From: RGIG5299 sp045542315
GTDB lineage: Bacteria; Bacillota; Clostridia; Oscillospirales; RGIG5299
Length of the DNA: 7,474 nt
Assembly: GCA_045542315.1 (NCBI GenBank)
Contig: JAZQKU010000087.1
Location: 1 to 7,474 of the forward strand
Direction of reading: 5' to 3'
A model generated the notes under the pieces. That model had not been told where the DNA came from and searched no databases. It saw only the letters and a program-made list of their open reading frames with translations. The number at the start of each line of letters is the position of its first letter. The stretch's first letter is position 1. Below are positions 1-6,569 of this stretch, piece after piece. The translations under genes were made by a program, and so were the position numbers.

Positions 1-900
1 ATAGCAAGAAAGGAAGGAGCCGACGCTATTGCTCACGGCTGCACCGGCAAGGGTAACGATCAGGTTCGCTTTGAGCTTACCATCAAGGCCTTTGCACCCG
101 ATATGGAGATCATCGCTCCCTGGCGTGTATGGGATATCAAATCAAGAGACGAGGAGATCGACTACGCCGAGGCTCACAATATTCCTCTCAACATCACCAG
201 AGAGACCAACTACTCCAAGGATATGAATATCTGGCATCTTTCTCACGAGGGACTCGATCTTGAGGATCCCGCAAACGAGCCCATGTACGATAAGATCCTT
301 GAGCTCGGCGTTTCTCCCGAGCAGGCTCCCGATAAGCCCACCTACGTAACCGTAGGCTTTGAAAAGGGTATTCCCACCACTTTAAACGGCAAGAAGGTTG
401 ATGCCGTAACAATGGTCAAGGAGCTTAATGCAGTCGGCGGCGCAAACGGTATCGGGATTATCGATATGGTTGAGAACCGTCTTGTAGGTATGAAGTCAAG
501 AGGCGTTTACGAAACTCCCGGCGGCACCATTCTCTATGCCGCACACGACGCTCTTGAAACCCTTACCCTCGACAGAGATACCATGCACTACAAAAAGCTC
601 GTTTCAGAGCGCTTTGCAGAGCTTGTATATTTCGGTCAGTGGTTCACTCCTCTTCGCGAGGCACTTTCCGCATTTGTTGATAAAACTCAGGAAACCGTCA
701 CCGGTGAGGTAAAGTTAAAGCTCTATAAGGGTAATATTATTCTCGCATCTGTAACCTCACCCGAATCTCTCTACGATGAGGATATCGCAACCTTCTCGGA
801 GGACGAGGTTTACGATCAGAAGGATGCCGACGGATTTATCAATCTCTTCGGTCTTCCCATAAAGGTAAAGGCACTTAAGGACCTTAAGAAAAACAAGTAA
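1..900 (+). CDS. argG: Argininosuccinate synthase, 5'-truncated by window edge
   Basis: This enzyme condenses citrulline with aspartate using ATP (to AMP and PPi) to give argininosuccinate, the penultimate step of cytoplasmic arginine synthesis. The frame is open from base 1, and 299 residues are present before TAA. The family is usually about 400 residues, so roughly 100 N-terminal residues are missing, including the ATP-binding SGGLDT loop. Visible conserved blocks are HGCTGKGNDQVRFE (visible residues 12-25; aspartate/citrulline contacts), APWRVWDI, NYSKDMNIWHLSHEG, VGFEKGIP, NAVGGANGIGIIDMVENR, and SRGVYETPGG (citrulline pocket), followed by LTLDRDTMHYK. The ATG at 103 is internal and not the real start, because homology continues upstream to base 1. 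It lies 22 bases before argH and is probably the first or an early gene of the operon. ATA isoleucine codons are rare (2 of 21), unlike argB. Identity is very secure; the truncation is a window artefact. Confidence 0.97.
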   Translation: MARKEGADAIAHGCTGKGNDQVRFELTIKAFAPDMEIIAPWRVWDIKSRDEEIDYAEAHNIPLNITRETNYSKDMNIWHLSHEGLDLEDPANEPMYDKILELGVSPEQAPDKPTYVTVGFEKGIPTTLNGKKVDAVTMVKELNAVGGANGIGIIDMVENRLVGMKSRGVYETPGGTILYAAHDALETLTLDRDTMHYKKLVSERFAELVYFGQWFTPLREALSAFVDKTQETVTGEVKLKLYKGNIILASVTSPESLYDEDIATFSEDEVYDQKDADGFINLFGLPIKVKALKDLKKNK

Positions 901-908
901 AAAAACTC

Positions 909-915
909 AGGAGGG
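909..915 (+). promoter_or_regulatory. Ribosome binding site of argH
   Basis: AGGAGGG, a near-perfect Shine-Dalgarno, lies seven bases before a GTG codon at 923. It decides that argH uses the non-ATG start GTG, which is also where the conserved N-terminus KLWTGRF begins. Confidence 0.85.
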
Positions 916-922
916 CATTTCC

Positions 923-2302
923 GTGAAGCTCTGGACAGGCCGTTTCAAAAAAGCCATAGATAAAAAAACCGACGATTACAATTCATCCTTGCCGTTTGAC
1001 ATACGTCTTTACAACGAGGATATCGAAGGTTCGGTAGCCCATGCGGGAATGCTCGCAAAACAGGGTATAATATCCGAAAAGGACTTAAACGATATTATTT
1101 CGGGACTTGCAAAGATAAAGGAAGAGCTTAAAGACCCGAAATACGCCTCGGACGATGCCGAGGACGTGCATTCCCTCGTTGAAGGAATGCTTACCGAAAT
1201 GATTGGAGACGCAGGCAAGCGTCTTCACACCGCAAGAAGCAGAAACGATCAGGTTGCGGTTGACCTGAAGCTGAATCTTCGCAAGGAGGCAAACGAGGTA
1301 AGAACGCTTCTTACCTCGCTTGTCGCCGCAATAGTAAAAACCGCAAAGGAAAACACCGATACGGTTATGTCGGGCTACACTCATCTTCAGAAGGCACAGC
1401 CCGTAACCTTCGCACATCACGTAATGGCTTACGCACAGATGTTCAAGCGTGATATAACCAGAATCGACGACTGTATTGAAAGAATGGGCGAATGCCCCTT
1501 GGGAGCGGGTGCTCTTGCAAGCACCACTCACCCCATAGACCGCTTTGAGACCGCAAAGAAGCTTGGCTTCAAGGCTCCTATGGCAAACTCGATGGACGCG
1601 GTATCGGACCGCGACTACGTTATCGAGCTCACCTCCTGCTTCTCGATAATAATGATGCATCTTTCCCGTTTTTCCGAGGAGATAATCCTCTGGTGCTCGG
1701 GAGAATTCCGCTATATCGAGCTTGACGACGGCTTTTCGACCGGCTCGTCGATAATGCCGCAGAAGAAGAATCCCGATATAGCAGAGCTTTGCCGCGGTAA
1801 AACGGGCAGAGTCTACGGCGACCTCATGGCGCTTCTTACCGTTATGAAAGGAATCCCGCTTGCATACAACAAGGATATGCAGGAGGATAAGGAATCGGTA
1901 TTCGACGCCGTCGATACCGTCAAAATGTCTCTTTCCGTATTTACCGATATGTTTGCAACTATGAAGGTAAATAAGGAAGAAATGAGAAAAAAAGCGGCTG
2001 ACGGATTTATAAACGCCACCGACTGCGCCGACTATCTCGCAAAGAAGGGCGTGCCCTTCCGCGATGCATACAGAGCAGTGGGCGAGCTTGTGCGTTATTC
2101 AATAGATAACGGCAAAAATCTCGAAAGCCTTACGTTGGAGGAGTACAAAAGCTTCTCCCCCGTATTTGAAGAAGATATCTACGATGCCATTTCCTTGGAG
2201 CGCTGCGTAAACGGCAGAAAGGTTTACGGCGGTCCCGCAAAGGAAGCGGTCATGTTACAAATAGAAGAAACGGAAAAATTTTTGGGTAGTATAAATGGCT
2301 AA
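923..2302 (+). CDS. argH: Argininosuccinate lyase
   Basis: This enzyme cleaves argininosuccinate to arginine and fumarate, the last step of the pathway. It belongs to the fumarase/aspartase/delta-crystallin superfamily and is normally a cytoplasmic homotetramer. The protein is 459 residues, the usual length. It begins LWTGRF, as family members do, from a GTG start with a strong upstream ribosome site. Motifs in order are HTARSRNDQVAVD (about 102-114), SGYTHLQKAQPVTFAHH (150-166) with the conserved His154, GAGALASTTHPIDR (194-207), and the superfamily signature TGSSIMPQKKNPD (273-285), in which Ser275 aligns with the catalytic serine of duck delta-2 crystallin (Ser283). The offset of 8 is the same for His154/His162, so the alignment is consistent. 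The C-terminus is intact and no active-site residue is missing. Its last eight bases overlap the start of argC. Adjacent argG supplies its substrate. Confidence 0.98.
   Translation: MKLWTGRFKKAIDKKTDDYNSSLPFDIRLYNEDIEGSVAHAGMLAKQGIISEKDLNDIISGLAKIKEELKDPKYASDDAEDVHSLVEGMLTEMIGDAGKRLHTARSRNDQVAVDLKLNLRKEANEVRTLLTSLVAAIVKTAKENTDTVMSGYTHLQKAQPVTFAHHVMAYAQMFKRDITRIDDCIERMGECPLGAGALASTTHPIDRFETAKKLGFKAPMANSMDAVSDRDYVIELTSCFSIIMMHLSRFSEEIILWCSGEFRYIELDDGFSTGSSIMPQKKNPDIAELCRGKTGRVYGDLMALLTVMKGIPLAYNKDMQEDKESVFDAVDTVKMSLSVFTDMFATMKVNKEEMRKKAADGFINATDCADYLAKKGVPFRDAYRAVGELVRYSIDNGKNLESLTLEEYKSFSPVFEEDIYDAISLERCVNGRKVYGGPAKEAVMLQIEETEKFLGSING
2295..2302 (+). other. argH/argC overlap, likely translational coupling
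   Basis: ATGGCTAA contains both the argC start (ATG 2295) and the argH stop (TAA 2300-2302). No convincing Shine-Dalgarno precedes the argC ATG; the best purine runs are a weak GGAA near 2272 and GGG at 2284-2286. Reinitiation by ribosomes finishing argH is the likely way argC is translated. The overlap is seen directly; the coupling is inferred. Confidence 0.65.
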
Positions 2303-3242
2303 ATATAAAGTATTCGTCGACGGAAACGTCGGAACTACGGGAATGCAGATAGAAGAGCGCTTAAAGGCAAGAAACGATATTGAGCTTCTCATCATTCCCG
2401 AGGCAGACAGAAAAAATCCCGAGGTAATAAAAAAGTTCATAAACGATTCCGATATAACCTTTCTCTGCCTGCCCGACGCGGCAGCTAAAGAGGCGGGAGA
2501 GCTTGCAAAGGGAAGCGGTGCGAAGATAATCGACGCGTCCACCGCCCACCGTACCAACCCCGAATGGTGTTACGGCTTTCCCGAGCTCGGAAAGGAATTT
2601 GCTTTAAAGCTTAAGGATTCCAAAAAGGTAGCGGTGCCCGGATGTCACGCATCGGGATTCATCTCGCTTATATATCCGCTTGTTAAAGAAGGCGTCCTTT
2701 CGCCCGACGCCGACATCTCCGCAACCTCACTTACGGGCTACAGCGGCGGCGGAAAGAAGCTTATTGAAAAATACGAAGGCGCAGAAAGAAAGAAAACCGA
2801 ATATAAGGCTCCCATGCCTTATGCTCTTTCGCTTTCGCATAAGCATCTCCCCGAGATGACTAAAATATGCGGACTTTCAAAGCCTCCCGTATTTTTGCCC
2901 GTCGTAGGCGATTATTATAAAGGTATGCTCGTTTCGGTTCCCTTAAATGCCGATAAATTGTCGGTTTCACCCGAAAAGCTTACCGAAATCTATGAAAAAT
3001 ATTATAAAGAAAGCAATTTCGTAAAGGTTATGCCGTATAACGCCGACCTTACTTCAAGCGGCGGATTTTTAAGTCCCGAGCTTGTAAACGGCACAAACGA
3101 GCTTCAGATATACGTTTTTTCCAACGGCGATCAGGTAATGCTTTGCTCGGTGCTTGACAATCTCGGCAAGGGCTCGGGCGGAGCGGCGGTTCAATGTATG
3201 AACGTAATGCTCGGAATTGACGAGACGATATCACTGAATTGA
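2295..3242 (+). CDS. argC: N-acetyl-gamma-glutamyl-phosphate reductase, type 2
   Basis: This enzyme reduces N-acetylglutamyl-5-phosphate to N-acetylglutamate semialdehyde with NADPH, the third step of ornithine synthesis. The protein has 315 residues, matching the short type 2 subfamily (about 310) and not the roughly 345-residue type 1 form. The N-terminal nucleotide-binding segment VFVDGNVGTTGMQI (6-19) resembles the FIDGxxGTTGLQI of type 2 enzymes; type 1 enzymes have GxxGYxGxEL. Other marks are FLCLPDAAAKEA (56-67), DASTAHR (80-86), PGCHASG with catalytic Cys117, GYSGGGKKLI (148-157), SHKHLPEM (181-188) with the general-base histidine region, and LDNLGKGSGGAAVQ (287-300). Around the cysteine it reads PGCHASGF, where classic type 2 enzymes have PGCYPTG. 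It overlaps argH by eight bases; argJ follows within a few bases. Function is secure, and the type 2 assignment is confident from motifs and length. Confidence 0.96.
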   Translation: MAKYKVFVDGNVGTTGMQIEERLKARNDIELLIIPEADRKNPEVIKKFINDSDITFLCLPDAAAKEAGELAKGSGAKIIDASTAHRTNPEWCYGFPELGKEFALKLKDSKKVAVPGCHASGFISLIYPLVKEGVLSPDADISATSLTGYSGGGKKLIEKYEGAERKKTEYKAPMPYALSLSHKHLPEMTKICGLSKPPVFLPVVGDYYKGMLVSVPLNADKLSVSPEKLTEIYEKYYKESNFVKVMPYNADLTSSGGFLSPELVNGTNELQIYVFSNGDQVMLCSVLDNLGKGSGGAAVQCMNVMLGIDETISLN

Positions 3243-3245
3243 GGA
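3241..3245 (+). promoter_or_regulatory. Ribosome binding site of argJ, merged with argC stop
   Basis: GAGGA overlaps the TGA stop of argC (3240-3242). It stands seven bases from the ATG at 3253 but only one base from the ATG at 3247. Normal spacing therefore favours 3253 as the argJ start. Confidence 0.7.
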
Positions 3246-3252
3246 AATGAAA

Positions 3253-4467
3253 ATGAAAGAAATAAAAGGCGGCGTAACCGCGGCACAAGGATTTACAGCA
3301 TCGGGAATTTACTGCGGAATTCGCAAAAACAGAGAGAAAAAGGACCTTGCACTTATCAAATCCGAGGTAATGTGCTCTGCGGCGGCTGTTTACACTACTA
3401 ATAAGGTTAAGGGCGCTCCCATTGCGGTAACAAAGGAAAATATCGCAGACGGTAAGGCGATCGCGGCAATCTGCAACAGCGGCAACGCAAACACCTGCAA
3501 CGCAGACGGCGTTGAGGTTGCAAAAATTACCTGCAAAGCGCTTGCAGACGAATTGAAGGTTTCCGAAAAGGATATTATAATTGCATCAACCGGCGTTATC
3601 GGTCAGCCTCTTAACGTAAAGGCTATTACCGACGGAATTCCCAAGCTCGTAAGCGAGCTTTCGGTAAAGGGCGGGGAAGACGCCTCGTGGGCAATACTCA
3701 CCACCGATTTAAAGCCCAAGGAAGCGGCTGTTGAGTTTACCGTTGGCGGCAAAACCTGCCGTATGGGCGGTATTGCAAAGGGCTCGGGTATGATAAATCC
3801 CAATATGGCAACAATGCTCGTATTCATTACCGGCGACGTAGCGGTTTCACCCGAAATGATAAAGGTCGCGGTTAAGGAAGCTGCCGATGAGAGCTTCAAT
3901 ATGATCTCCGTTGACGGTGACACCTCCACCAACGATATGCTCTCGGTTATGACTAACGGTCTTGCAGGCAACGCCGAGATAACCGAGAAAAACGACGATT
4001 ACAAGGTATTTCTTGAAGGTCTTACCTTCCTTTGCAAAAAGCTTTCACAGATGATAGCAAGAGACGGCGAAGGCGCAACCAAGCTTCTTGAGGGCTACGT
4101 TTACAACGCACCCGATAAGGAAACCGCAAGAATTGCGGCAAAATCGGTTATCTCATCAAATCTCACCAAGGCGGCAATGTTCGGAGCCGATGCAAACTGG
4201 GGCAGAGTTCTTTGCGCACTTGGCTATGCAAAGTGTGAGCTTGACGTAACCAAGATAGATATTGCATTCAGAAGCGAAGCAGGCGAAATAACCGTTTGTA
4301 AAAACGGTGCAGGCGTTGATTTCTCTGAGGAAAAGGCAAAGGAGATCCTTCTTAAGGACCATATTATAATCGACATCAACTTAAATGACGGCACCGAGGA
4401 GGCAACCGCCTTCGGCTGTGACCTCACCTATGAATACGTAAGAATAAACGGAGATTACAGAACCTGA
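3253..4467 (+). CDS. argJ: Glutamate N-acetyltransferase / ornithine acetyltransferase (ArgJ)
   Basis: ArgJ transfers acetyl from N-acetylornithine to glutamate, releasing ornithine and regenerating N-acetylglutamate. Bifunctional members can also use acetyl-CoA; sequence inspection alone does not tell which type this is. The protein is about 404 residues, a normal length. The precursor cleaves itself at the Ala-Thr bond of NPNMATML: Thr, encoded at 3811-3813 (residue 187 counting from this start), becomes the N-terminal nucleophile of the beta chain. Other conserved blocks are CNSGNANTCN (residues 74-83), STGVIGQPL (112-120; oxyanion-hole Thr-Gly), WAILTTDLKPKEA, GGIAKGSGMI, SVDGDTSTND and the C-terminal YVRINGDYRT. 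The start is set at ATG 3253 because of ribosome-site spacing; an in-frame ATG at 3247 would add two residues (Met-Lys). It sits between argC and argB and explains the absence of an argE in this run. Confidence 0.97.
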   Translation: MKEIKGGVTAAQGFTASGIYCGIRKNREKKDLALIKSEVMCSAAAVYTTNKVKGAPIAVTKENIADGKAIAAICNSGNANTCNADGVEVAKITCKALADELKVSEKDIIIASTGVIGQPLNVKAITDGIPKLVSELSVKGGEDASWAILTTDLKPKEAAVEFTVGGKTCRMGGIAKGSGMINPNMATMLVFITGDVAVSPEMIKVAVKEAADESFNMISVDGDTSTNDMLSVMTNGLAGNAEITEKNDDYKVFLEGLTFLCKKLSQMIARDGEGATKLLEGYVYNAPDKETARIAAKSVISSNLTKAAMFGADANWGRVLCALGYAKCELDVTKIDIAFRSEAGEITVCKNGAGVDFSEEKAKEILLKDHIIIDINLNDGTEEATAFGCDLTYEYVRINGDYRT

Positions 4468-4474
4468 TATTCTG

Positions 4475-4480
4475 AAAGGA
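4475..4480 (+). promoter_or_regulatory. Ribosome binding site of argB
   Basis: AAAGGA sits seven bases upstream of the ATG at 4488, inside the 20-base argJ-argB gap. It supports this start and hence the presence of the N-terminal helix that matters for arginine inhibition. Confidence 0.75.
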
Positions 4481-4487
4481 TACTAAG

Positions 4488-5363
4488 ATGGACGAAATTA
4501 CTTTTAACTCGATTGAAAAAAAGGCAGAGGTGCTTGTTGAAGCCCTCCCTTACATAACTCAGTACAGAGGTAAAACGATAGTTATAAAATACGGCGGCAA
4601 TGCGATGATAAACGAGGAGCTAAAGCACGCCGTTATCTCCGATATCGTGTTGCTTTCCTGCATCGGAATAAACGTGGTGCTCGTCCATGGCGGCGGCCCC
4701 GAAATTACCGATATGTTAAAGCGTATAGGCAAGGAGAGCCGTTTTGTAAACGGACTCCGCTATACCGATGCCGAAACCGCAGAAATCGCACAGATGGTGC
4801 TTGCAGGCAAAATAAACAAGGATCTCGTAAGCATGATAAACTGCGCAGGCGGCAGCGCAATAGGCCTTTCGGGTATAGACGGCGGCTTTATAAAAGCAAG
4901 AAAAAAGACGGAAGACGGCGTTGATTACGGCTTTGTAGGCGAAATTGCCGATATCAACACCAAAATTATAAGAGATAACCTTGCAAACGGCTACGTTGTT
5001 GTTGTTTCAACCGTTGCGGCGGGTGAAAACGGTGAGGTTTATAACATAAACGCCGATACTGCGGCTCTTGAGATCGCAATCGCATTAAAGGCCGACAGAG
5101 TTTTGGTATTGACCGACGTACGCGGCGTTTTGAAGGATCCTCACGATGAAAGCTCTCTTATTTCCGATATTAAGCTTACCGATATCCCCGAGCTTATCAA
5201 AAGCGGCATAATCACGGGCGGAATGATCCCCAAAATCGAAAGCATTGCCAATGCGGTAAAGCTTGAAATAAAATCGGCAAGTATTATCGACGGCAGAGTA
5301 AAGCACTCTATAATCGTTGAACTTTTCTCACACGAGGGATTTGGCACTATAATCCACAGATAA
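4488..5363 (+). CDS. argB: Acetylglutamate kinase, probably arginine-inhibited
   Basis: This enzyme phosphorylates N-acetylglutamate with ATP and is usually the committed, feedback-controlled step of the cyclic pathway. It is an amino acid kinase family member of 291 residues. Motifs are KYGGNAM (34-40) with the phosphate-binding Lys34, VLVHGGGPEIT (64-74), VNGLRYTDAET (87-97) with the substrate-binding Arg91, NINADTAALEIA (186-197), LVLTDVRGVL (206-215) and GGMIPKIES (244-252) with Lys249. Before the first beta strand is an extension of about 25 residues (IEKKAEVLVEALPYI), matching the mobile N-terminal helix of hexameric, arginine-sensitive enzymes such as that of Thermotoga. The C-terminus HEGFGTII also fits that class. 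The short, dimeric E. coli type lacks the helix. Function is certain; arginine inhibition is inferred. It lies between argJ and argD, 13 bases before argD. Confidence 0.98.
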   Translation: MDEITFNSIEKKAEVLVEALPYITQYRGKTIVIKYGGNAMINEELKHAVISDIVLLSCIGINVVLVHGGGPEITDMLKRIGKESRFVNGLRYTDAETAEIAQMVLAGKINKDLVSMINCAGGSAIGLSGIDGGFIKARKKTEDGVDYGFVGEIADINTKIIRDNLANGYVVVVSTVAAGENGEVYNINADTAALEIAIALKADRVLVLTDVRGVLKDPHDESSLISDIKLTDIPELIKSGIITGGMIPKIESIANAVKLEIKSASIIDGRVKHSIIVELFSHEGFGTIIHR

Positions 5364-5367
5364 GGAG
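5363..5367 (+). promoter_or_regulatory. Ribosome binding site of argD, merged with argB stop
   Basis: AGGAG shares its first A with the TAA stop of argB (5361-5363) and ends nine bases before the ATG at 5377. The fusion of stop and ribosome site suggests that translation of argD follows directly from argB. Confidence 0.75.
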
Positions 5368-5376
5368 AATCCCACA

Positions 5377-6567
5377 ATGCTTAATTCACAGTACTATATA
5401 GAAAAAGACAAAAATGCAATGCTTGAAACCTACAATCGCTATCCTGTAGTAATTGAAAAGGGAAAAGGCGCCACCGCAACAGACGTTGACGGTAAAAAAT
5501 ACATCGATTTTGCGGCAGGCATTGCGGTAAACGCACTCGGCTATGCCGATAAGGCATATGTGAAGGCTATTACAAAACAGGCCAAAAAGGTAGGACATAT
5601 CTGTAATCTCTATTATAATCCCACCAACATCGAGCTTGCCGAAAGAGTTTTGACGGCAACCGGTATGAAGAGAGTGTTTTTTGCAAACTCCGGCGCCGAG
5701 GCAAACGAGGGCGCGATCAAAATTGCAAGAAAATATTCAGCCGATAAATACGGAAAAGACAGAAACGTAATTATAACCCTCAACAACTCCTTTCACGGAA
5801 GAACTCTTACCACTCTTGCCGCAACGGGTCAGGAGTCATACCACGAGCATTTCCTTCCGCTTACAAGCGGCTTTGTAACTCCCAAGGAAAATACCCTTGA
5901 ATCCATTTTGGAGGCCGCAAACGAAAATGTTTGCGCAATTATGATTGAGCTTGTTCAGGGTGAGGGCGGCGTAAATATTCTTGAAAAGGATTTTGTGGCA
6001 GGCATTCAGAAGCTTTGCGATGAGCGCGACATTTTACTTATCGTTGACGAGGTTCAGACCGGCGTGCTTCGCACGGGAAAATTCCTTGCAACCAATCATT
6101 TCGATATTCACCCCGATATAATCACCCTCGCAAAGGGACTCGGAGGCGGCTTGCCCATCGGCGCGGTTTTGGCAAACGAAAAGTGTGAGCACGTCCTTTG
6201 TTACGGTCAGCACGGCTCCACCTTCGGAGGAAACCCCATTGCCTGCGCAGGCGCAATCGAGGTAATGAAGCGCACGACCGACCCGAAAATGGAAAAGGAC
6301 GTTTGCGAAAAGGGCGAATATATCCTCAATAAGATAAAGACTTTCAAAAACGTTAAAAACGTTCGCGGACTCGGTCTTTTCATAGCATTTGACCTTATAA
6401 ACGGCAATTCGGGTGAGGTATCGCGTGAGATTGCGGCAAACGGTTGCCTGACACTTACCGCAAAATCCTCAATAAGACTTTTGCCGCCCCTTGTAATCTC
6501 TTACAAAGAGATAGATAAGGGTCTTGAAATAATTAAAAAAATTGTTGAATCCAAAGCGGAGGAATAA
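5377..6567 (+). CDS. argD: Acetylornithine aminotransferase (PLP-dependent)
   Basis: This enzyme converts N-acetylglutamate semialdehyde plus glutamate to N-acetylornithine and 2-oxoglutarate. It is a class III, fold-type I aminotransferase of 396 residues, a normal length. Motifs are YIDFAAGIAVNALGY (42-56), NSGAEANEGAIKIAR (104-118; cofactor phosphate loop), SFHGRTLTTLAATGQ (138-152), ELVQGEGGVN (191-200), VDEVQTG (223-229) with the PLP-ring Asp224 and Gln227, LAKGLGGGLPIGA (251-263) with the Schiff-base Lys253, and HGSTFGGNPIACA (279-291). After VDEVQTG the usual GRTG/GxGRTG reads VLRTG, a small deviation outside the key catalytic residues. Close relatives include ornithine, GABA and succinylornithine aminotransferases, but position between argB and argF settles the role. 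It lies two bases before argF. Confidence 0.97.
   Translation: MLNSQYYIEKDKNAMLETYNRYPVVIEKGKGATATDVDGKKYIDFAAGIAVNALGYADKAYVKAITKQAKKVGHICNLYYNPTNIELAERVLTATGMKRVFFANSGAEANEGAIKIARKYSADKYGKDRNVIITLNNSFHGRTLTTLAATGQESYHEHFLPLTSGFVTPKENTLESILEAANENVCAIMIELVQGEGGVNILEKDFVAGIQKLCDERDILLIVDEVQTGVLRTGKFLATNHFDIHPDIITLAKGLGGGLPIGAVLANEKCEHVLCYGQHGSTFGGNPIACAGAIEVMKRTTDPKMEKDVCEKGEYILNKIKTFKNVKNVRGLGLFIAFDLINGNSGEVSREIAANGCLTLTAKSSIRLLPPLVISYKEIDKGLEIIKKIVESKAEE
6558..6563 (+). promoter_or_regulatory. Ribosome binding site of argF, inside the argD 3' end
   Basis: GGAGGA is formed by the last sense codons of argD (Ala-Glu-Glu) and lies six bases before the ATG at 6570. It confirms the argF start. 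Confidence 0.8.
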
Positions 6568-6569
6568 AA

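Noticed and set aside
29..226. Short plus-strand frame of 65 codons overlapping the argG 5' part
   Set aside because: Out of frame with argG, whose conserved motifs cover the same bases; no ribosome site or known domain.
901..922. Possible terminator or internal promoter between argG and argH
   Set aside because: The 22-base gap holds an A run and the argH ribosome site only; there is no stem-loop and no room for -35/-10 elements.
1168..1190. Perfect 7-base inverted repeat GCATTCC...GGAATGC with a 9-base loop
   Set aside because: Inside conserved argH codons, no following T run, and such stems arise by chance; neither a terminator nor an operator is supported.
1597..1613. 6-base inverted repeat CGCGGT...ACCGCG with a 5-base loop
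   Set aside because: Lies in conserved argH coding sequence (DAVSDRD) with no T tract; treated as a chance hairpin.
1085..1660. A 191-codon open frame on the minus strand opposite argH
   Set aside because: Fully antisense to conserved argH motifs, Cys/His/Tyr-rich composition typical of shadow frames, and no recognisable family.
6345..6365. Tandem direct repeat of AAAAACGTT
   Set aside because: Encodes Lys-Asn-Val twice within argD; two short copies in coding sequence are no evidence of a functional repeat.
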